Source: Mesaphorura yosii (Eukaryota; Arthropoda; Collembola; Poduromorpha; Tullbergiidae). Taken from it: a stretch of 64,000 nt of DNA. This document shows, piece by piece, positions 1 to 13,735 of the stretch (within the stretch, counting starts at the first letter, position 1; the number at the start of each line of letters is the position of its first letter). The position numbers were made by a program, and so were the translations under genes. Under the pieces are notes generated by a model that was given only the letters and a program-made list of their open reading frames with translations, was not told where the DNA came from and ran no database searches. The stretch lies in the NCBI GenBank assembly GCA_009869945.1, contig WIXG01000048.1, positions 186,001 through 250,000 on the forward strand, given 5' to 3'.

Positions 1-3000
1 AAAGAATAAAAAGTAAAAGCTAAGTGAATTGTGAGAGAGAGAAAATGAATGAGTTTGTAAACGCAAAGGGAGAACTTGTAAAATTGACTCACACTCTCTC
101 TCCATTATTTGAATGTATCCGTGACCATAAAGGAGCAGTAGTACTAGGAGCAGTAGCAGTGGTAGTAGTAGCGGAATGAGACGTTTGTCTGCAATTTAAA
201 TTATAAGAAAAGAAAAGTCTTAAAATATTGCCAAGATACAAACATACAACATTACCACATTCATTAACCATTACACTACGGAGTCCGATTCGTTAAAAGG
301 CTACCTGCATCAACTGTATTCGAGAAATGAACGGAAATGCTGACTCAGACACGACTTTCTCATTTGGCCTAGCATAGGTGTTGAATAGAATCATTGCTAG
401 TGTAAATGTAGTTTGCCTTTTCACTTAATCGTGCCTTCTGACTGATTATGTTTTGCTTCTCCATTTCCTACGCGTCTGACTCTAGCATTTAGAAGGGACA
501 GGGAAAGGAAAGTCAACTCAATCGCCGTACAAAAGAGAAAGACAGAACGGAAAACTAATCAGCAGCAGCAATACAGAAGAGAAAAAGACACACTTTAGCA
601 GCGAGCAAATGCAAAGTACAATTTGATGCAGCGGGCGGCGTCGGTTTCAACGATTTTAATTAAATATTTTTCTTTCCCTTCGGTAAATAATCAATGGATT
701 TTTTTTCTATTTCTTAATGTGTAATGTGGTCGGTCGGTTTAATTTTCTCGTCTTTTGTGGTCTCAGTAAATAAATATAACTCGTCATTATTGTCTACTGA
801 AAGCAAAAAAGCGTTAAAAATCAACTTGTCTCGAGACCTCAATATTTTCCCTTACCTTCACTTGAGTTTGGAAAACAATAAAGAAGTGACGTTGATGAGA
901 ATCTATAAATACAGACAGCGAGCGAACAACAAAAACTCCAAGTCGACGAGAGTCGAGACATATTGTAGATGCAGCCGAATACGCTTAAATCCTGTAATGA
1001 AGCAAGACTTATTTTTTGCTGTAAACTTGTTTCAATTTTCTTGCTCTTTTGATGGTTCCTACAAGTTATTATGATGACTAGTCTTCATAAAGGAAACTCA
1101 GCTCCATTGTTGCGATTGGTATGTTTTGTATTTCAAAGATTTAATAATAATCCCATTTTGACGCTAGCCGTTTCGTTTCTACAATTCTCCATTCGATGAG
1201 GTGTCCATGTCACGTACCGATGCGGAGGAAATCAGGCATCGAATACAAACATTACATATTAAACAGGTAAACTATGATCGCATCTCGGCGTCGCGGTGGT
1301 TGCCGAGCTTCATTGTTTCGAATTTCTCGTCAAGATTTATCACGTCAACGTTTTTTATTATTCAACTGAAACTCAGAACACATGTTCTCATTTGAGACAA
1401 GGCGCTGCACCAGAATCAAAAAACTGACGCTGTCAATATAGTCCTTAGACGAAAAAATTAAAGCACTACGTGCACTCGGGAAATTACTTGTTGGTTATCA
1501 AAATGGCGTTTCTGTCGCCATTCGGGCTCATCGGTTGCATTCATAAACAAATAGCTCAAGTAGAATAACGCATGGCGAGTCCGGAAACACGTTAAAATGA
1601 GAGCGCTATGTGAAAGTAGCTGGGAAACTGATCCGCACGGCTGCGACAAACATTTCGTCTCACTTGCGCTGTGCTCTCCAGCATACAAAATAATAACGGC
1701 GCGACAAAGTCGTAATACAAGAAATGTAAAATTGAAAGAATAATTTAGGAAAATGAGATTAGGCGAACAGAAGCCAAGACAAATACTTACACAATGAAAG
1801 CGAGAGGCATTCACTTGGTTGGTTTACATGTGTTTAGATGGGCCGCAGCTGGGCACAAATGCCGACTTCCTCACACCAGGAGTTTGTTTATGACAACATC
1901 ACACATTATTTACATAATACTTAGCCGTTATACACATTATTATCGGCTTATTTGATCCTCATCTCATGACCACTCAACAATCCTGCACTATATAAGCCCA
2001 CTTTTAAACTGAGCAAGGCGTAGGTGAAAGATCGAAGCGATTCAGCATCGTATTTTACTATTACGAAGTCTGAAAGCGATAAAAAGTATTTAAGACATCG
2101 GAATACACTCATCTTGTTCCCATAAATAATCACGGCTCTAAAAATGCATTCATTTTTCCGTCTTAAATTACGTCCTGCGTTTCCTTTTATAGCCGTTTAA
2201 ACATCAACTGTTAACTCTTCCTCTGATGCTTAGTTTTTCTACTCATAGAAATGAGGAAATATAATATCTAAACCGTCATGGGATTATTTGCAATGCTAAA
2301 ATGTGGTAAAAGTGTACGAGATTCCTACAACCCTTTGTAAGTTGGACCCATTTCCAATTAGTCTCATAGACGACCCCTGATAACATTTACAGTGTAGAAT
2401 AACACTTGATATGGCAGCGGGCTGATGATTGGGGGACCTCCAGACAACAAAGTCAAAGGAATCACGCAGAGAGAAAGTCGTGTATGCAGTTCAAGGAAAC
2501 GACGCAAAATAATAATAAACGGGCAAAACAACATGCAAACTAATGTTCTCCAGGAGTTTTTTTTTAATGCAAACTACTTTATAATATCTTTTGGGTTTTA
2601 ATACTTCATTACAAATGAAAGACACCAGCGCATCTTCAAGCATATGAAACACTCTTTTTAAGCGGTGCATCAGGGATGAGTCGTATAACGACGCTTCAAT
2701 GCAACGCAATCTTATTATCTCATTTTTCGCATCCTCCGCTGCAACCTGAGCTTCACACCCACGAAACTTACATCTTTGGCTAGGGGCAATACGATTTCAA
2801 GGATGATGCATAATTCTACACGAGCAAATCCTTTTGCTTTCTCGTTTCTGAAATATACTGCATTGGGTAGCGACCCGCACCCACTTTAACATGATTACCT
2901 CGGATATGTTTTTTGAAGTTCATTTAGATCGCATAGATTATATTTGAATTGATTATCCTCGATTCGTACATCAAACAATAAGTATGATAGTTGACTACGA

Positions 3001-6000
3001 TAGATACCCAATGATACATACTTCATTCACCGTTCAACGTGCACTTGGTCTGTAAAACGAATGCTGCGTAATATTACAATATTAACTCTGTTTTGCTGGT
3101 GCGCGATCCAGCCATTCTAGGTTACGAGCATATGAAACATTTCGCTTGATGGCGGACATATTTATATCTGAATCATGAAGCGGTTTCCACAAAAAAATTT
3201 ATATATAACGTATACAAACGGAGAGACAACCAAGAACGAATCCATAAGCACACTGAAAATGTGCTAATAAAAAGAGAAACAAAAGTTTCTTCATGTGGAG
3301 GAGAGCAGAACAGAGACGGGAAAGTATAATAAGGAAGAAAGAAGTGTAACGACCGTAATAGAATTGTCCAATCTGCTACCGCCTCGACTCTTGCCCTCAT
3401 CCCGCTGTCGAAATATACTTTACTTATCTTGTGATCGCCTTGCTTCTGCGCCTGTTACGTACTAAGTTGGTAATTGCCATTATAATTTTTATCATCCCTT
3501 GCTGAGGTCATATCTGTCTAGCTACCAAAAGTCATATCTTAGAATACAGCCAGAATAACTCTCTGTCGCGCATGTGAATTTTTATCAACCGTCCTGACAA
3601 ACTGGAAGGCAATTAATTAATGAGAAATCGTGACACAAACATTTGATGAACTATGCTGTATTCTCGTTCTGAGATGGGACTGACATAGTTACAACTTCAT
3701 TTTATTCCCGTTTCTGATTCAATTTCCTTGGCCATCCTTTCCCTACCACACTAGAAACAAGCCTTCTGTTGTCGATGCATTTTTCCGATTCCTGCTGCTT
3801 GTCAGAATGGTTCATATTTTACAGAATTAATTTCAATAGTTGGCAGGGCCTGGGGAGCAAATTTGAGAAGTTCATCTTTTTTCAATGCATCTCCAATTTC
3901 GATCTCGGTTGCTTCCATTGTCAGTAAGCAGCAGCGTGCTGCATAGTCGGCATTCGAGATGACGAGGCTTTGAGAAGGAGAAGTTGTTATTAGTTGTTAG
4001 ACAAATGTTAATTAGTAAATAGAGGAGAGCGAGGAGAGTGCTGCTGCCCTGCTCCATGATTTCTCCTTCTCTTTCTCCCTTGTTCGTGTTATTATAATTT
4101 TTACTTAAACAATAAGAATGGCTTCGCTCGGCTTATTATGACTGGCTTTCTCTTGCGAGGAGACCGCTCGACAGAAGCAGCAACGAAAGGAGTAGACGGA
4201 GAGAGTGCAGACATTAAAAGGTTTTATATGTAATTTATAATTTAGATGTTTGACTACATTATTAAGAAACAGATTGGTCGCGGATCCCTTTCTTCTCCTT
4301 TCATTAGGTCCTAGAGCGAAAATGAGTTTTATTTTCACTTTTCAGACTCAGCTTTGAATTTTCCATATTTAATAAGCATGGAAAAATAAAGTATTTATAA
4401 TGGTTGATAATAAGATTGAAATAAGAAAAGAAAGCCACCGACGACATGACTGCTCAGATCGCTTTGGGCTCGCTTTCACATTCATGCCGCACTTTGGAGA
4501 ATGAATCTGCATACAGTAGTTAATTTCTTATTCCATAACACATAAATATATGATATGGTCGTGAAGTGGGAACGAAATGAGTATAAAAACTCGATTGCCT
4601 CTCAAACTGATCCTTTGAGAGCGGGTTTAATGCTGTTTCATTTCTTCTCGATATCAAAATGGCACGATGGAGCACAAGTTAATACAGCGAAGGAAATATT
4701 CACGAACCCATCAACACCGGGAAGAGAAAGTTAATACCACAGCCAAAGCAGTTGGTCTTCCCTGTAGCTGGTTTTCAAACGTAAGTTTGCTGCAGCGGAG
4801 AGAAATAATTTCATCCCTGCGAATGAATAACATAAAGTCCTGCTCAAGAGTCAAAAGCATGCTGATATTCGTACAATGAAACCAGCCGACGACTTTGACC
4901 TTTTGATTAGTTTGTGCACCGCCTTAACAAAGCGCTACTCCGTTTCCTCTTTCTGTTTCTTGTTCCTGCTGTGTGAATATACTACAATCGAGCGCACTTG
5001 ATTTTCATTCGATTTCCTTGAAATATTCGATAAAACTCAAGATTGAACTGGGATTTAGAATGGGTATCTGGGTATGAGCGTAGGAGGAAAAAGTTTCCAT
5101 ATTTTCGGACTCAATTTCTTTTTGGAGCGGGTCTCTGGATACTGCGTGGTCAACACGCGTGGAGAAATTGAAAGAGTATTAAGTTTACTTGTAGTCGTGT
5201 GAAACCGTGGTGGCTCACTTGTCTTTATCGACTTACAAATTACGGCTTGCTACACTAGTGCGAAGTATGGATTCATTGTCTGACCTTTTCAATTGTATTA
5301 CTGCAGTAAATCCACATGTGGATGTCAGGCGAAGAATGGGGAAATTGACTTTATTTGCTTGGGTGTCATGCTAGAGGCTTATCCTCGAGTCCAGCGAAAA
5401 GCGAACTGCACACATATCTCGTTTTCTGCGCGGGAGGGCATTTGTCAACCATTTGAACACAGCGCGAAATTACGTTAACGAAATGGAACTGGAATTGAAT
5501 TGAGCAACAGCTCATCCATTGTCTCAACATGAATATTCCAGAAAAGGCTGCATCGAACAATTTTTTGCATTAAAGCAATTACACGATGTTATTCTGTAAC
5601 TTTCCGGGAAATGAAGGAATGAATGCCGTGCCCGCGTCGCCTTAATGCGAAGTTTCCAGTCCGAAAATTCGGCATACGCAACCTGCTTCTGCTGTGTTTC
5701 TTGCATGGGCACTGACCAATAATTACGACTCCCGTGAACGAGTGTGCAACGGAAGGTAATGGCAGGCAAGTTGTCGCCGTAATGATGATGGTCAAGTTTT
5801 GAGGTCTGTTGGCAATTTCACGGCTCTGGTTTAAAATGTTTTTCGATTTCCATGAATCCCCAGACACAAATACGAACCATCATCAACTGCCGGCATGAGT
5901 CAGGAGAATTTGACTTCTTTCTTTCTACGCGGTCTTTGTGCCGCCGCCAAAATTGGTGTCGGGCCGAGACAGCGCTTCTAGCATTAAAGCGCATTACGAG

Positions 6001-9000
6001 AACAGTCAGACAGCAGTCGAGATGATGAAAATGCAGAGTAAAAGAATACAATTACTGTGCTTTACATTTATTATATTACTCCCATATCATATCACAACAT
6101 ATGTAGTTCACGCTACTGAATTCGATTGACTCTCGTGCGTAAATACACCACACAGCACAAAAAGCATTCGGGGTGAAAAATGTTATGAAGGAAAGCAGTG
6201 GGTTATGATGTAGTACAAACACATTTCATATTCATTTCTTTTTATTTATTCTAAAATGGATTTTAACCTTAAAGTAGACCGAAATATATAATAAAATATA
6301 ATATGCCATTTCAATAATAGTATGCAGTCAGTCGGAGTGAATGGAAAAGATTTAGAAAAGCGCCTTCGACTCTTCCGACAATTCGGTTATGGGTTTCTAT
6401 CATAACTCTCTCTCCTCGGCAGCACCCACACCGTGCCACGGCCGTAATAAAAATATATGGCTGCGAAGGAGCCAAGTCGAAGAAAGGAAGTCGGCATTAT
6501 TCATATGTGACTGAACTCATACATTCGCTCAGAGCATGAAAGTCTCGCTTTTGATTTCCTTTCCTCGTCTCATTCCGCGGGGCAAGGCAGTAACGTGCAA
6601 GCAAGTGTGTAATAGAGTGATACGGGGAGTAATAAGAATGCCAATAGCTCCAGCATGATGCGATGTACTTTTAATAGAAAAATGCAGCGTTGCTCTTGCA
6701 AATCTTCTTTAGTCACAGAGTCGGATTAGAGAAACGAGAACGACGCGAAAGGATTGGAAATGATGAGACTCATTCTTCATATATGAATGAATGAGTATAA
6801 TATAAAATCAAAACTATATCAAAATAAATTCTATTTTTCTTCCATCCACTCGCAGCTTGTGGCTAATCATGCCGCCGAAAAGGGGAAGTGCGAGAGTCAA
6901 GAGAACAGGCTCGCATCAGCGCACGGTTTTGGCAGCCACGAGTGAAGTTATCCCACACGTTACAAAGCAAGTCTGAAACGTCGGATTACTGCGTGTTACC
7001 TCATCCCAGAATGCTCATCTCGAAAAGTAAGCAAGTTCAACATCCATTTTTCTGTAGGGCACGTCCGGAAAACTTAATTTATTCAAAGTGACAACAAAGC
7101 GATTTCCTCCGTCTAGTCGACGGTTTGGCTTCCTCGATTCAGATATAAGCAGACACATCAAAAATAAAAATGAATCAACTGCAGACAAAACAAAGAGGAC
7201 TAACTGTGAGCTCATGAATCAAGGCAACGGAACGGAGCAGCGTTGAAACAATTCTGGGAAACTACACCTTGGAATTTGGAGCTGTCAGACAGAAAACGGC
7301 AGATTAGGAAATTGGCGCTGGCGTCTGAACCTCAGCACGAAAAAATTGCCTACCTCGATGCACGAATTTACTTTATTGATTTACTGTGACCTTCGGTCGC
7401 CGTTTGGGCTTGGTTGCTAGAGCCTGAGAACCTGAATAATGGGCATAATGAAAATTCCAAGCCCAGCCACCTCGTGCTCACGCATCTCATTGACCATTGA
7501 CGGAATTTATCAGACTTCTGAAATTCTATCCATATCTAATTTAAGTCTTGAGCAGTCTCGAAATTGTTCAATAACCAAGCAATCTGTCGCAATTAAAGCC
7601 TCAGCAATCACATCGCTGTTTTCATTCACTGCCGCGGCAAGAAAATTGCATTGAGCCTTGACTCAAAACCGAAGATGACTGGTGAGCCGCTCGACAAGGC
7701 GAAAGGAGAAAGGGTTCATAGTAAAATATCGACAACGCAAGGTACGGCATACAGTTAATACGGTACATGGTGTACGGCCTCTCTGCCGTCTAAGCCGTCT
7801 TTGCTTAGTACTCTGACCTCATTTCATCTTCCATAACCCATTTCATGGGGGCGCACGGTGCAGCGAGACGAAGGGAGTTTGGGCAGTTTATGCATTACTC
7901 GGAGCAGGCAAGTGCAAGCGTTGGATAATAATGCACTTCTTCCTCTTACATAATAACCGATGGATTACGGGCACGTTTACATAGCCGCATGATTTCCTTA
8001 CTTTACTTTGTGCGCGCAATTTTTTCTGCATTGAAGTCCGTGGGCGAAGTTAATACATTACGGAAGCAGCGCAACCGGCAAGGCAATGAGCACAAGTGCG
8101 CTGGCGGCGGGACGCACTGAGCGAAATGCGCTTGTATGAGCTGCGTCTCGCGGACGATGTTTTATGGGATAGAAAATGATCCATAATGGATGACAGAATA
8201 AAGATTTATAACGCAAACTGCATTCCAAACACGACCGAGTTGACCTTCAATCTGCATCCGTGTTGTACGCGTAAATGAAAACGCATTCGGAAGCGATTTA
8301 AATTCATCGAGATTTGTGAGAGCGGAGAGTGAAGATGTTTCAGTGGGGGTGGGCGCGTGTCGTCTGGAAGGGTTGATGAAACGGTCAAATAACAATAAAC
8401 TCAAGTGAGGACTCCACGAGGCATTACAATTGCGATTGTTACAAGTACATTCACGCTGTCCGGGAATAAAAGAGAAGCCTCTTTAAGCCTTTTAAGCACT
8501 TGCCAAGTGGATGACAATAAAAGCGGTCTTTTTCTCTGACTCTCACGGATTAGTGTGTCGGTCGCACGGGTGGTTGGAGAACCATGCAGAGATTCTCCGT
8601 AGGTGCAACGAAAACATCCCTCAGCGCTTTCCGGAATCTCTTTCTGTGGCTCGAAATCACGACAGAACTCCACTACTCATGGGGTTCTTTCTCACACAAA
8701 ACGGTGCCGGAATACAAACACAGCTCTCGAACCCCCACTCTCGCTCACCGTGCGATGTAATGTAAAGTCAGACGGACTCAATGATTTCATTGTTATTTCT
8801 TATTTGAAGAGGCTACAAACGAGATTATTTCTATCATTCTCAATATGGAGATCCATTTATGTCGCCTTGCAACGTAGGAAAGGTGGGGTATCCTTCAGGC
8901 CTCGAAATGAAGTGAAATGCATCTCACATCACTGCTCCGTCCGACAAAAAGCTAAGGATTTCGTAAACGTTATGGGGTAAAGGGCAATATCTTAAACGAA

Positions 9001-12000
9001 GAGTACAGAATGGGCAGATCAGTAACCTTGATCGCAGTACAAACACGTTCTTACTTCTTGCTCGGCGAGCGTACCTTAAACATAAATCCGAGCATTCCAT
9101 TCCACATTAAATGATGACGAATCACAACGTAATTACTTTTACTCTTTTTTACTATTTGTTTCCTCGCGAAATGATATTTCTTTTTACACGCTCCGCCGCG
9201 TTGTCTTGAGCGAAAGACCAAGCCGAGCTTCAGAAGCGGTTCCCGGCTGTGCTCTTTCGGTTTCTCACAAAAGTAAAACTAAATTGCACAGGCTTTGCAA
9301 TTACTGACAGTCTTGCAATTAAAGTCCAATTTGCAATAATTCGCTGTGCTCTGTGAGGAGGCCATCTTTCAAATGAAACAAGATTTGCGATATCATACTT
9401 TGATGAGGACTCATTTGTATTCGGCGCACACACGTTTCTTCCTAATTGACGCTTGAATTATCGGCCACGCTGAATGAATTTCGTTTTGTTGTGGCCACTT
9501 TAGCTTGTGACTACTACCAGAACTGTTCTGTTGTAACAACTTGAGACGCGAGTGGACAATACCGTGGCATTCAGTTCAATATTGTGATTAAACTCGCTTA
9601 GGGCAGAAGAGACCAGAGTAACTCACATGAGCATTTTTCACGACGAAAGTTTGTATTTTCAGATTCCTGCACATTTTATTTAATTGTTGATCGGTTCCTG
9701 ATCTTGGAAAAGTGTAATTATCTGAGATGATGTGGAATGAGAAAAAACTCCCAAGAAATAGCTTTGAATTCTTTCTTCACAACAAACTTATTAAATATCC
9801 TCCCCCTTCAAGGATGAATGGCTCTTTTGTTCATCCTTTATTATTTCTCTCTTTCCAAAGATGCAACAATAATAATATTGTACGACTCATGTCTTTCTTG
9901 AGATTTAAAAACTATCATTTTTTTTATTCTTCGTCTTCTTTCATTTCTTGCACCATTATTCTACCTGATACACTCCGTCGTTCCTTCACTCATCCGCGTG
10001 CAGTTTGTTGGAAAACAATTTCTGTGCTTTTCACATTATTTCTCTGTCGTACTGATTTATACTCATCATGTCATCGTTCTCCGCATTGCATTTATTCCCT
10101 GCACAAACCGAGTATTGAATTGGGGTTATTTCATTTCATGTGCCACGGAGATGAGCTCGCCGTATTAAGTTCCAAGCCAAACACACCCTCAAAACGCACC
10201 CCGAAAGACCCGCCGACAGGCCATATGATACGAGAGTCCGATATGCCCCTCTAAAAAACTGCATTCTGCTCGCTTCGTTATGCCTCAGAAATAGAAATCA
10301 GGTCTTTCCCTCCTGCGTAAAATTATGATTTAAAATCTGATAGTTAGTAACCTATTTTTACAAATAAATTACTTTCTGTTATGCTCCGTGTCATTTTGTA
10401 TCATTTCCGCTCCTTTGATCAATTCGGATTTTCTTGAATTTCTTTCTTTAATTTCATTCTTGCGCATTTCATCTGCTATTTACCATGAAACCAGGTTCAG
10501 AGAAGGAGGCAGACTTTGAGCATATCTTAGAATCTCAATCATCATCCGCTTCACTTCGCTCCTCTGAAATGCGTATTGCGCTCCATTCTTTAATACTAAA
10601 CAAATTACAATTATTGGGTGGATTTGATCCGAATGAGTGATAATATTATTAATCACCTTTTCATGAAACTGAGTGTCTGAGACATGAAGACGTTCCAGCC
10701 TGATTTGTGTTGCCGTCCTTTATTGGCCGCGTAGCAAGCTTTAACCTGCACGAGTCCCAATATTGTTAAATTCGAATTTGAACGTTTCCCTCACTGACTA
10801 TTGTTGCAATTGAGCCTCAGTTGTGAGGCAGAGTCAAACTTTGTACATTAAACGCAATCAGAAGAATGAGACTGATTTTATTATGATCAGAACGAGAATG
10901 ATCACTGGCGCCGACGGTTGAGTGGAAGCGACAGGGCAAGGTGGGTGGCTATTTTGTTTCGAGCACAAGAGAAATACGGAGCCCGTAAGAGTAATTGCTA
11001 TTGACTATAAATGTGCCGAAGAAAACGATGACGCTTTAATATGCGCAATGAGTTATGCCTCCGCCGATCATTTCTCATTTTTAATTATCATCGTCGAGCA
11101 CTACTTCTCTGCATTTATCGTATTGAATTAATTTACGCGCATATTTTTTGCTTCCGTTCTGCTTTATAATTTCTCGAGAGACTCCAAGCGAAGCGCGGAG
11201 AACCGGAGCAAAAGTTTTTTTGTACTAATTCGGCTTTAAGTGTTGACTTCATCATTTTCCCTCTTTGGAGTCGACTGCGTGAAGGCAAGACGCAATGTGA
11301 TTACGCTCCAGAAAGGATTCGGAGAAATAAAAATAAGGATTTTGTGCAAGTCTTTAAATTAAATGGATGACGGGAGTTGTTGGGCGAAGGCGATGAAGGA
11401 GAAAAGAATACCCAAGAGTCCATATTTAAAAGAAATCAAGCCTTGCTTATTTTAATACCCAATTTTTTCTTAATATGGGGAATAAGGTTTAGATGCGATA
11501 TTAAAGCAGTGAGATTTTCCACCGTAACCAAAATAGTATTATGCAAAGTCAGTCGGATAATTTGAAGCCTCTTCTCCTTTCTCTCCACCACTGCACTGCA
11601 ATAGTCGAAAAATGAAATCTCGAAACTACTTTTCCACTCGGAATACTTGAGACGCATACAAAAATCCAACTCATCCTTCACCATCGCGTCTTTGCTTCGT
11701 GCTCCACATTTTCTACAACTTATTATAACTTTCTGCATACATAACGCAAAAGTTTGGGTCCACTGCAATCTACTCGGCAATCTGAGAACAAATTCCTAAA
11801 CTAATCTCCAGCCAAAACTTAAGCCCATCTCCCGCACTGCATTTGCAAATTCATCTTGTTAATTTCTTGGAATGATGCCCGTGGATTCTTTAAGAACGAC
11901 AACACAAATATTTGTACTTTCATACAAACAATTTCGAGCAAACTCAAACTGTGCCTTTATCTTTTTTACGGTTATTTCTTGAATTCACGCGAATGACACC

Positions 12001-13025
12001 GCAGAGAGCATTTCACTTCAGCGTGATAGTGTGGAGCATTTAATCCCACCACCGTCATTACAAACATATGACAAGCGGCTGATTCGGAGCGGCGGTGACA
12101 CAGACAGATGAGCCCAATTTCAACTGGCTTCTTTAATTCAGTGTAGGCACAGCAATATTGGTGATCGTGTTTCTTTTTTTAATTTTAATCTTTGAAATGT
12201 GACATTTTTCATTTGTAATGATTAACTCGAACTGCTCAACCCTTCTTGAGACGAGTAAGGAAAGGAAACCACAACGGAGCGTCGTTTCATTGCGTTTCCA
12301 AGTTGAGGGTGGCGTGGTTTATTTCCAGAATTTATTTACGCGACTCGGAAAATGAGGCCGGCTCGTTTCTTTCGTGTTTCTCTCGCACCCTCAAATACTT
12401 TAATGAATTGAGTAATCAACTCAGACTCATAAAAATCTCATTTTTTCAGCTTAATGTGTGTATTACTACCACTTGTACCACCACACAACACGACTGCGCC
12501 CATTCCGTATTTACTTTTGGCTTTGCGGGGACTTTCTCTTTAACTCCGTTTTGGGCCCCGTGGATTTTTTAATATGAGCGAGGGTGAAGCGAAATAATGA
12601 ATCAAGCGAAGGAGTCTGTCTTTCTCTCTCTGTAGTTTACTGCGGAGGCAAAGAAAGTCGTAAATGTTTGGGAAGGAGGAAGGAAACAGGTGGAAGAGAA
12701 AGAAATGAAATCTATTATATTTTCTTGTTACGAGTGTAAAAGATTGATCCAGTGAGAATATTAAAAGTTTTTTCATTTGCATCTTCTTTCTGAACAACCT
12801 TGGCTGCTTGGGGGAAGGGAAGGCCAACGAAACAGGAAAAATTAATTTAGAAGAGGTTAAGTTGTACGGGCACGAGGATGGATGAAATGGCAAGGAGGAA
12901 ACCTGAGCCGAGACTCGCGTTCTGGCTAATATCTTTGAATACGTAATGTTTGTTTGTAACTAATTAGTACGCGGTCTTATGAAAATTACAAATTCTAAGA
13001 GTAGTGTGCAGGGAACTGTTTGTAC
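1..13025 (-). other. dac: Non-coding DNA, inferred first intron of dachshund (partial)
   Basis: I see no convincing coding exon in these 13 kb on either strand. The open frames present are short, low in complexity and carry no recognisable domain. Because the dac exon at 13735-13026 ends in a donor (CAG|GTACAA, reading on the minus strand) and dac continues towards lower coordinates, this stretch is inferred to be its intron 1. I looked for the next expected dac segment, the basic RPGRPPKR-like stretch that follows DACHbox-N in the family, and did not find it, so exon 2 should lie left of the window. Short GA/CT runs and a GCAGTAG-like repeat occur in the first 200 bases. Large dac introns hold enhancers in other insects; a regulatory role here is inference. 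Confidence 0.6.
131..173. repeat. Imperfect AGC/AGT trinucleotide tract
   Basis: About 43 bases made of imperfect GGAGCAGTAG and GTAGTAG units form a short microsatellite-like tract. It lies in inferred dac intron DNA. No function is claimed. Confidence 0.6.
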
Positions 13026-13735
13026 CTGGCCGTTGTGCAGTCTTTGTACAACACGTCAAAGTCCTTGCACGAGAGCAGCTTGCATCTGTTGACGCCCGGT
13101 TGAATGGCACCCAGTCCACGGAGAATTCTGACTTGCTCAACGTTGCAGACGATCGGGACGATGTCCAGTCTTTTGAGTTTCGTGTAAACTGTGTGGAGAC
13201 CACCGACCAGGTGCTTCAGGAAGAGCTCAAACGCCTGCGGGAGACACAGCATCGTCTCCCCGCTGATGACAAACGCCGCGACCTTCTGACCTCGGTAGTC
13301 GACCAGCTTGCATTCGTTGGCGGTCGGGTCGTTCGACGGCGCGACTGGTGCTGGCGGACTTCCATATGGATGACGATCGAGCCCGCGGTCACCAACGAAC
13401 GTCGCGTTGCCACCGCCAAAATCGTGATGGTGAAACGACGCCGCGGCGGCCGAGCTCATGGCATTGAGGCTCAGACTGAGACTTGCGAGGATTCCTGGCG
13501 TCATGTTCTTGGCGGCCGAGGATGCAGCGATCGAGTTGATCATGTGATGCGCTGCGAGCGAGGTTGGCGGCCCGAGTGGCGAGTTTCTGTCCAGGGGTGG
13601 CGAGTACGAGTTTTTGCTGCCCCTGTTTGAGAGCGGAAGTGCCATTGGCGACAAAGAGCCTCTCGAGGGTGGAGATGCCATGTCATCACCGCTTGACCCT
13701 CCAGATTCCATCGCCTGGTCTATTTTCATCAACAT
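13026..13735 (-). CDS. dac: Dachshund, first recognised coding exon (partial gene; complete DACHbox-N domain)
   Basis: Dachshund is a nuclear Ski/Sno-family transcriptional co-regulator acting with Eyes absent and Sine oculis in eye, leg and nervous-system development. The exon encodes 236 residues plus two bases. Residues 1-139 are Ser/Pro/Ala-rich, with short His and Gly runs and motifs such as SPPSRGSLSP. Residues 140-236 are the DACHbox-N (DD1) fold, nearly identical to other arthropod Dachshunds, including NECKLVDYRG, GETMLCLPQAFELFLKHLVG, YTKLKRLDIVP and RILRGLGAIQPGVNRCKL. The exon stops after DCTTA plus AG at the donor CAG|GTACAA. In the family an Arg/Pro-rich stretch and the C-terminal coiled coil (DACHbox-C) follow; they are outside the window. 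The frame stays open upstream to a stop at 13894-13892 but has no ATG before 13735, so I took that Met, with 13729 as an alternative. An upstream coding or 5' UTR exon spliced near 13836 cannot be excluded. Confidence 0.95.

Noticed and set aside
9727..10254. 175-codon plus-strand open frame
   Set aside because: Phe/Ser/Asn-rich composition of AT-rich non-coding DNA; no domain or splice partners.
13004..13630. 208-codon open frame on the plus strand, antisense to dac
   Set aside because: It is the GC-rich mirror of the dac exon. Its Arg/Val-rich translation resembles no known family.
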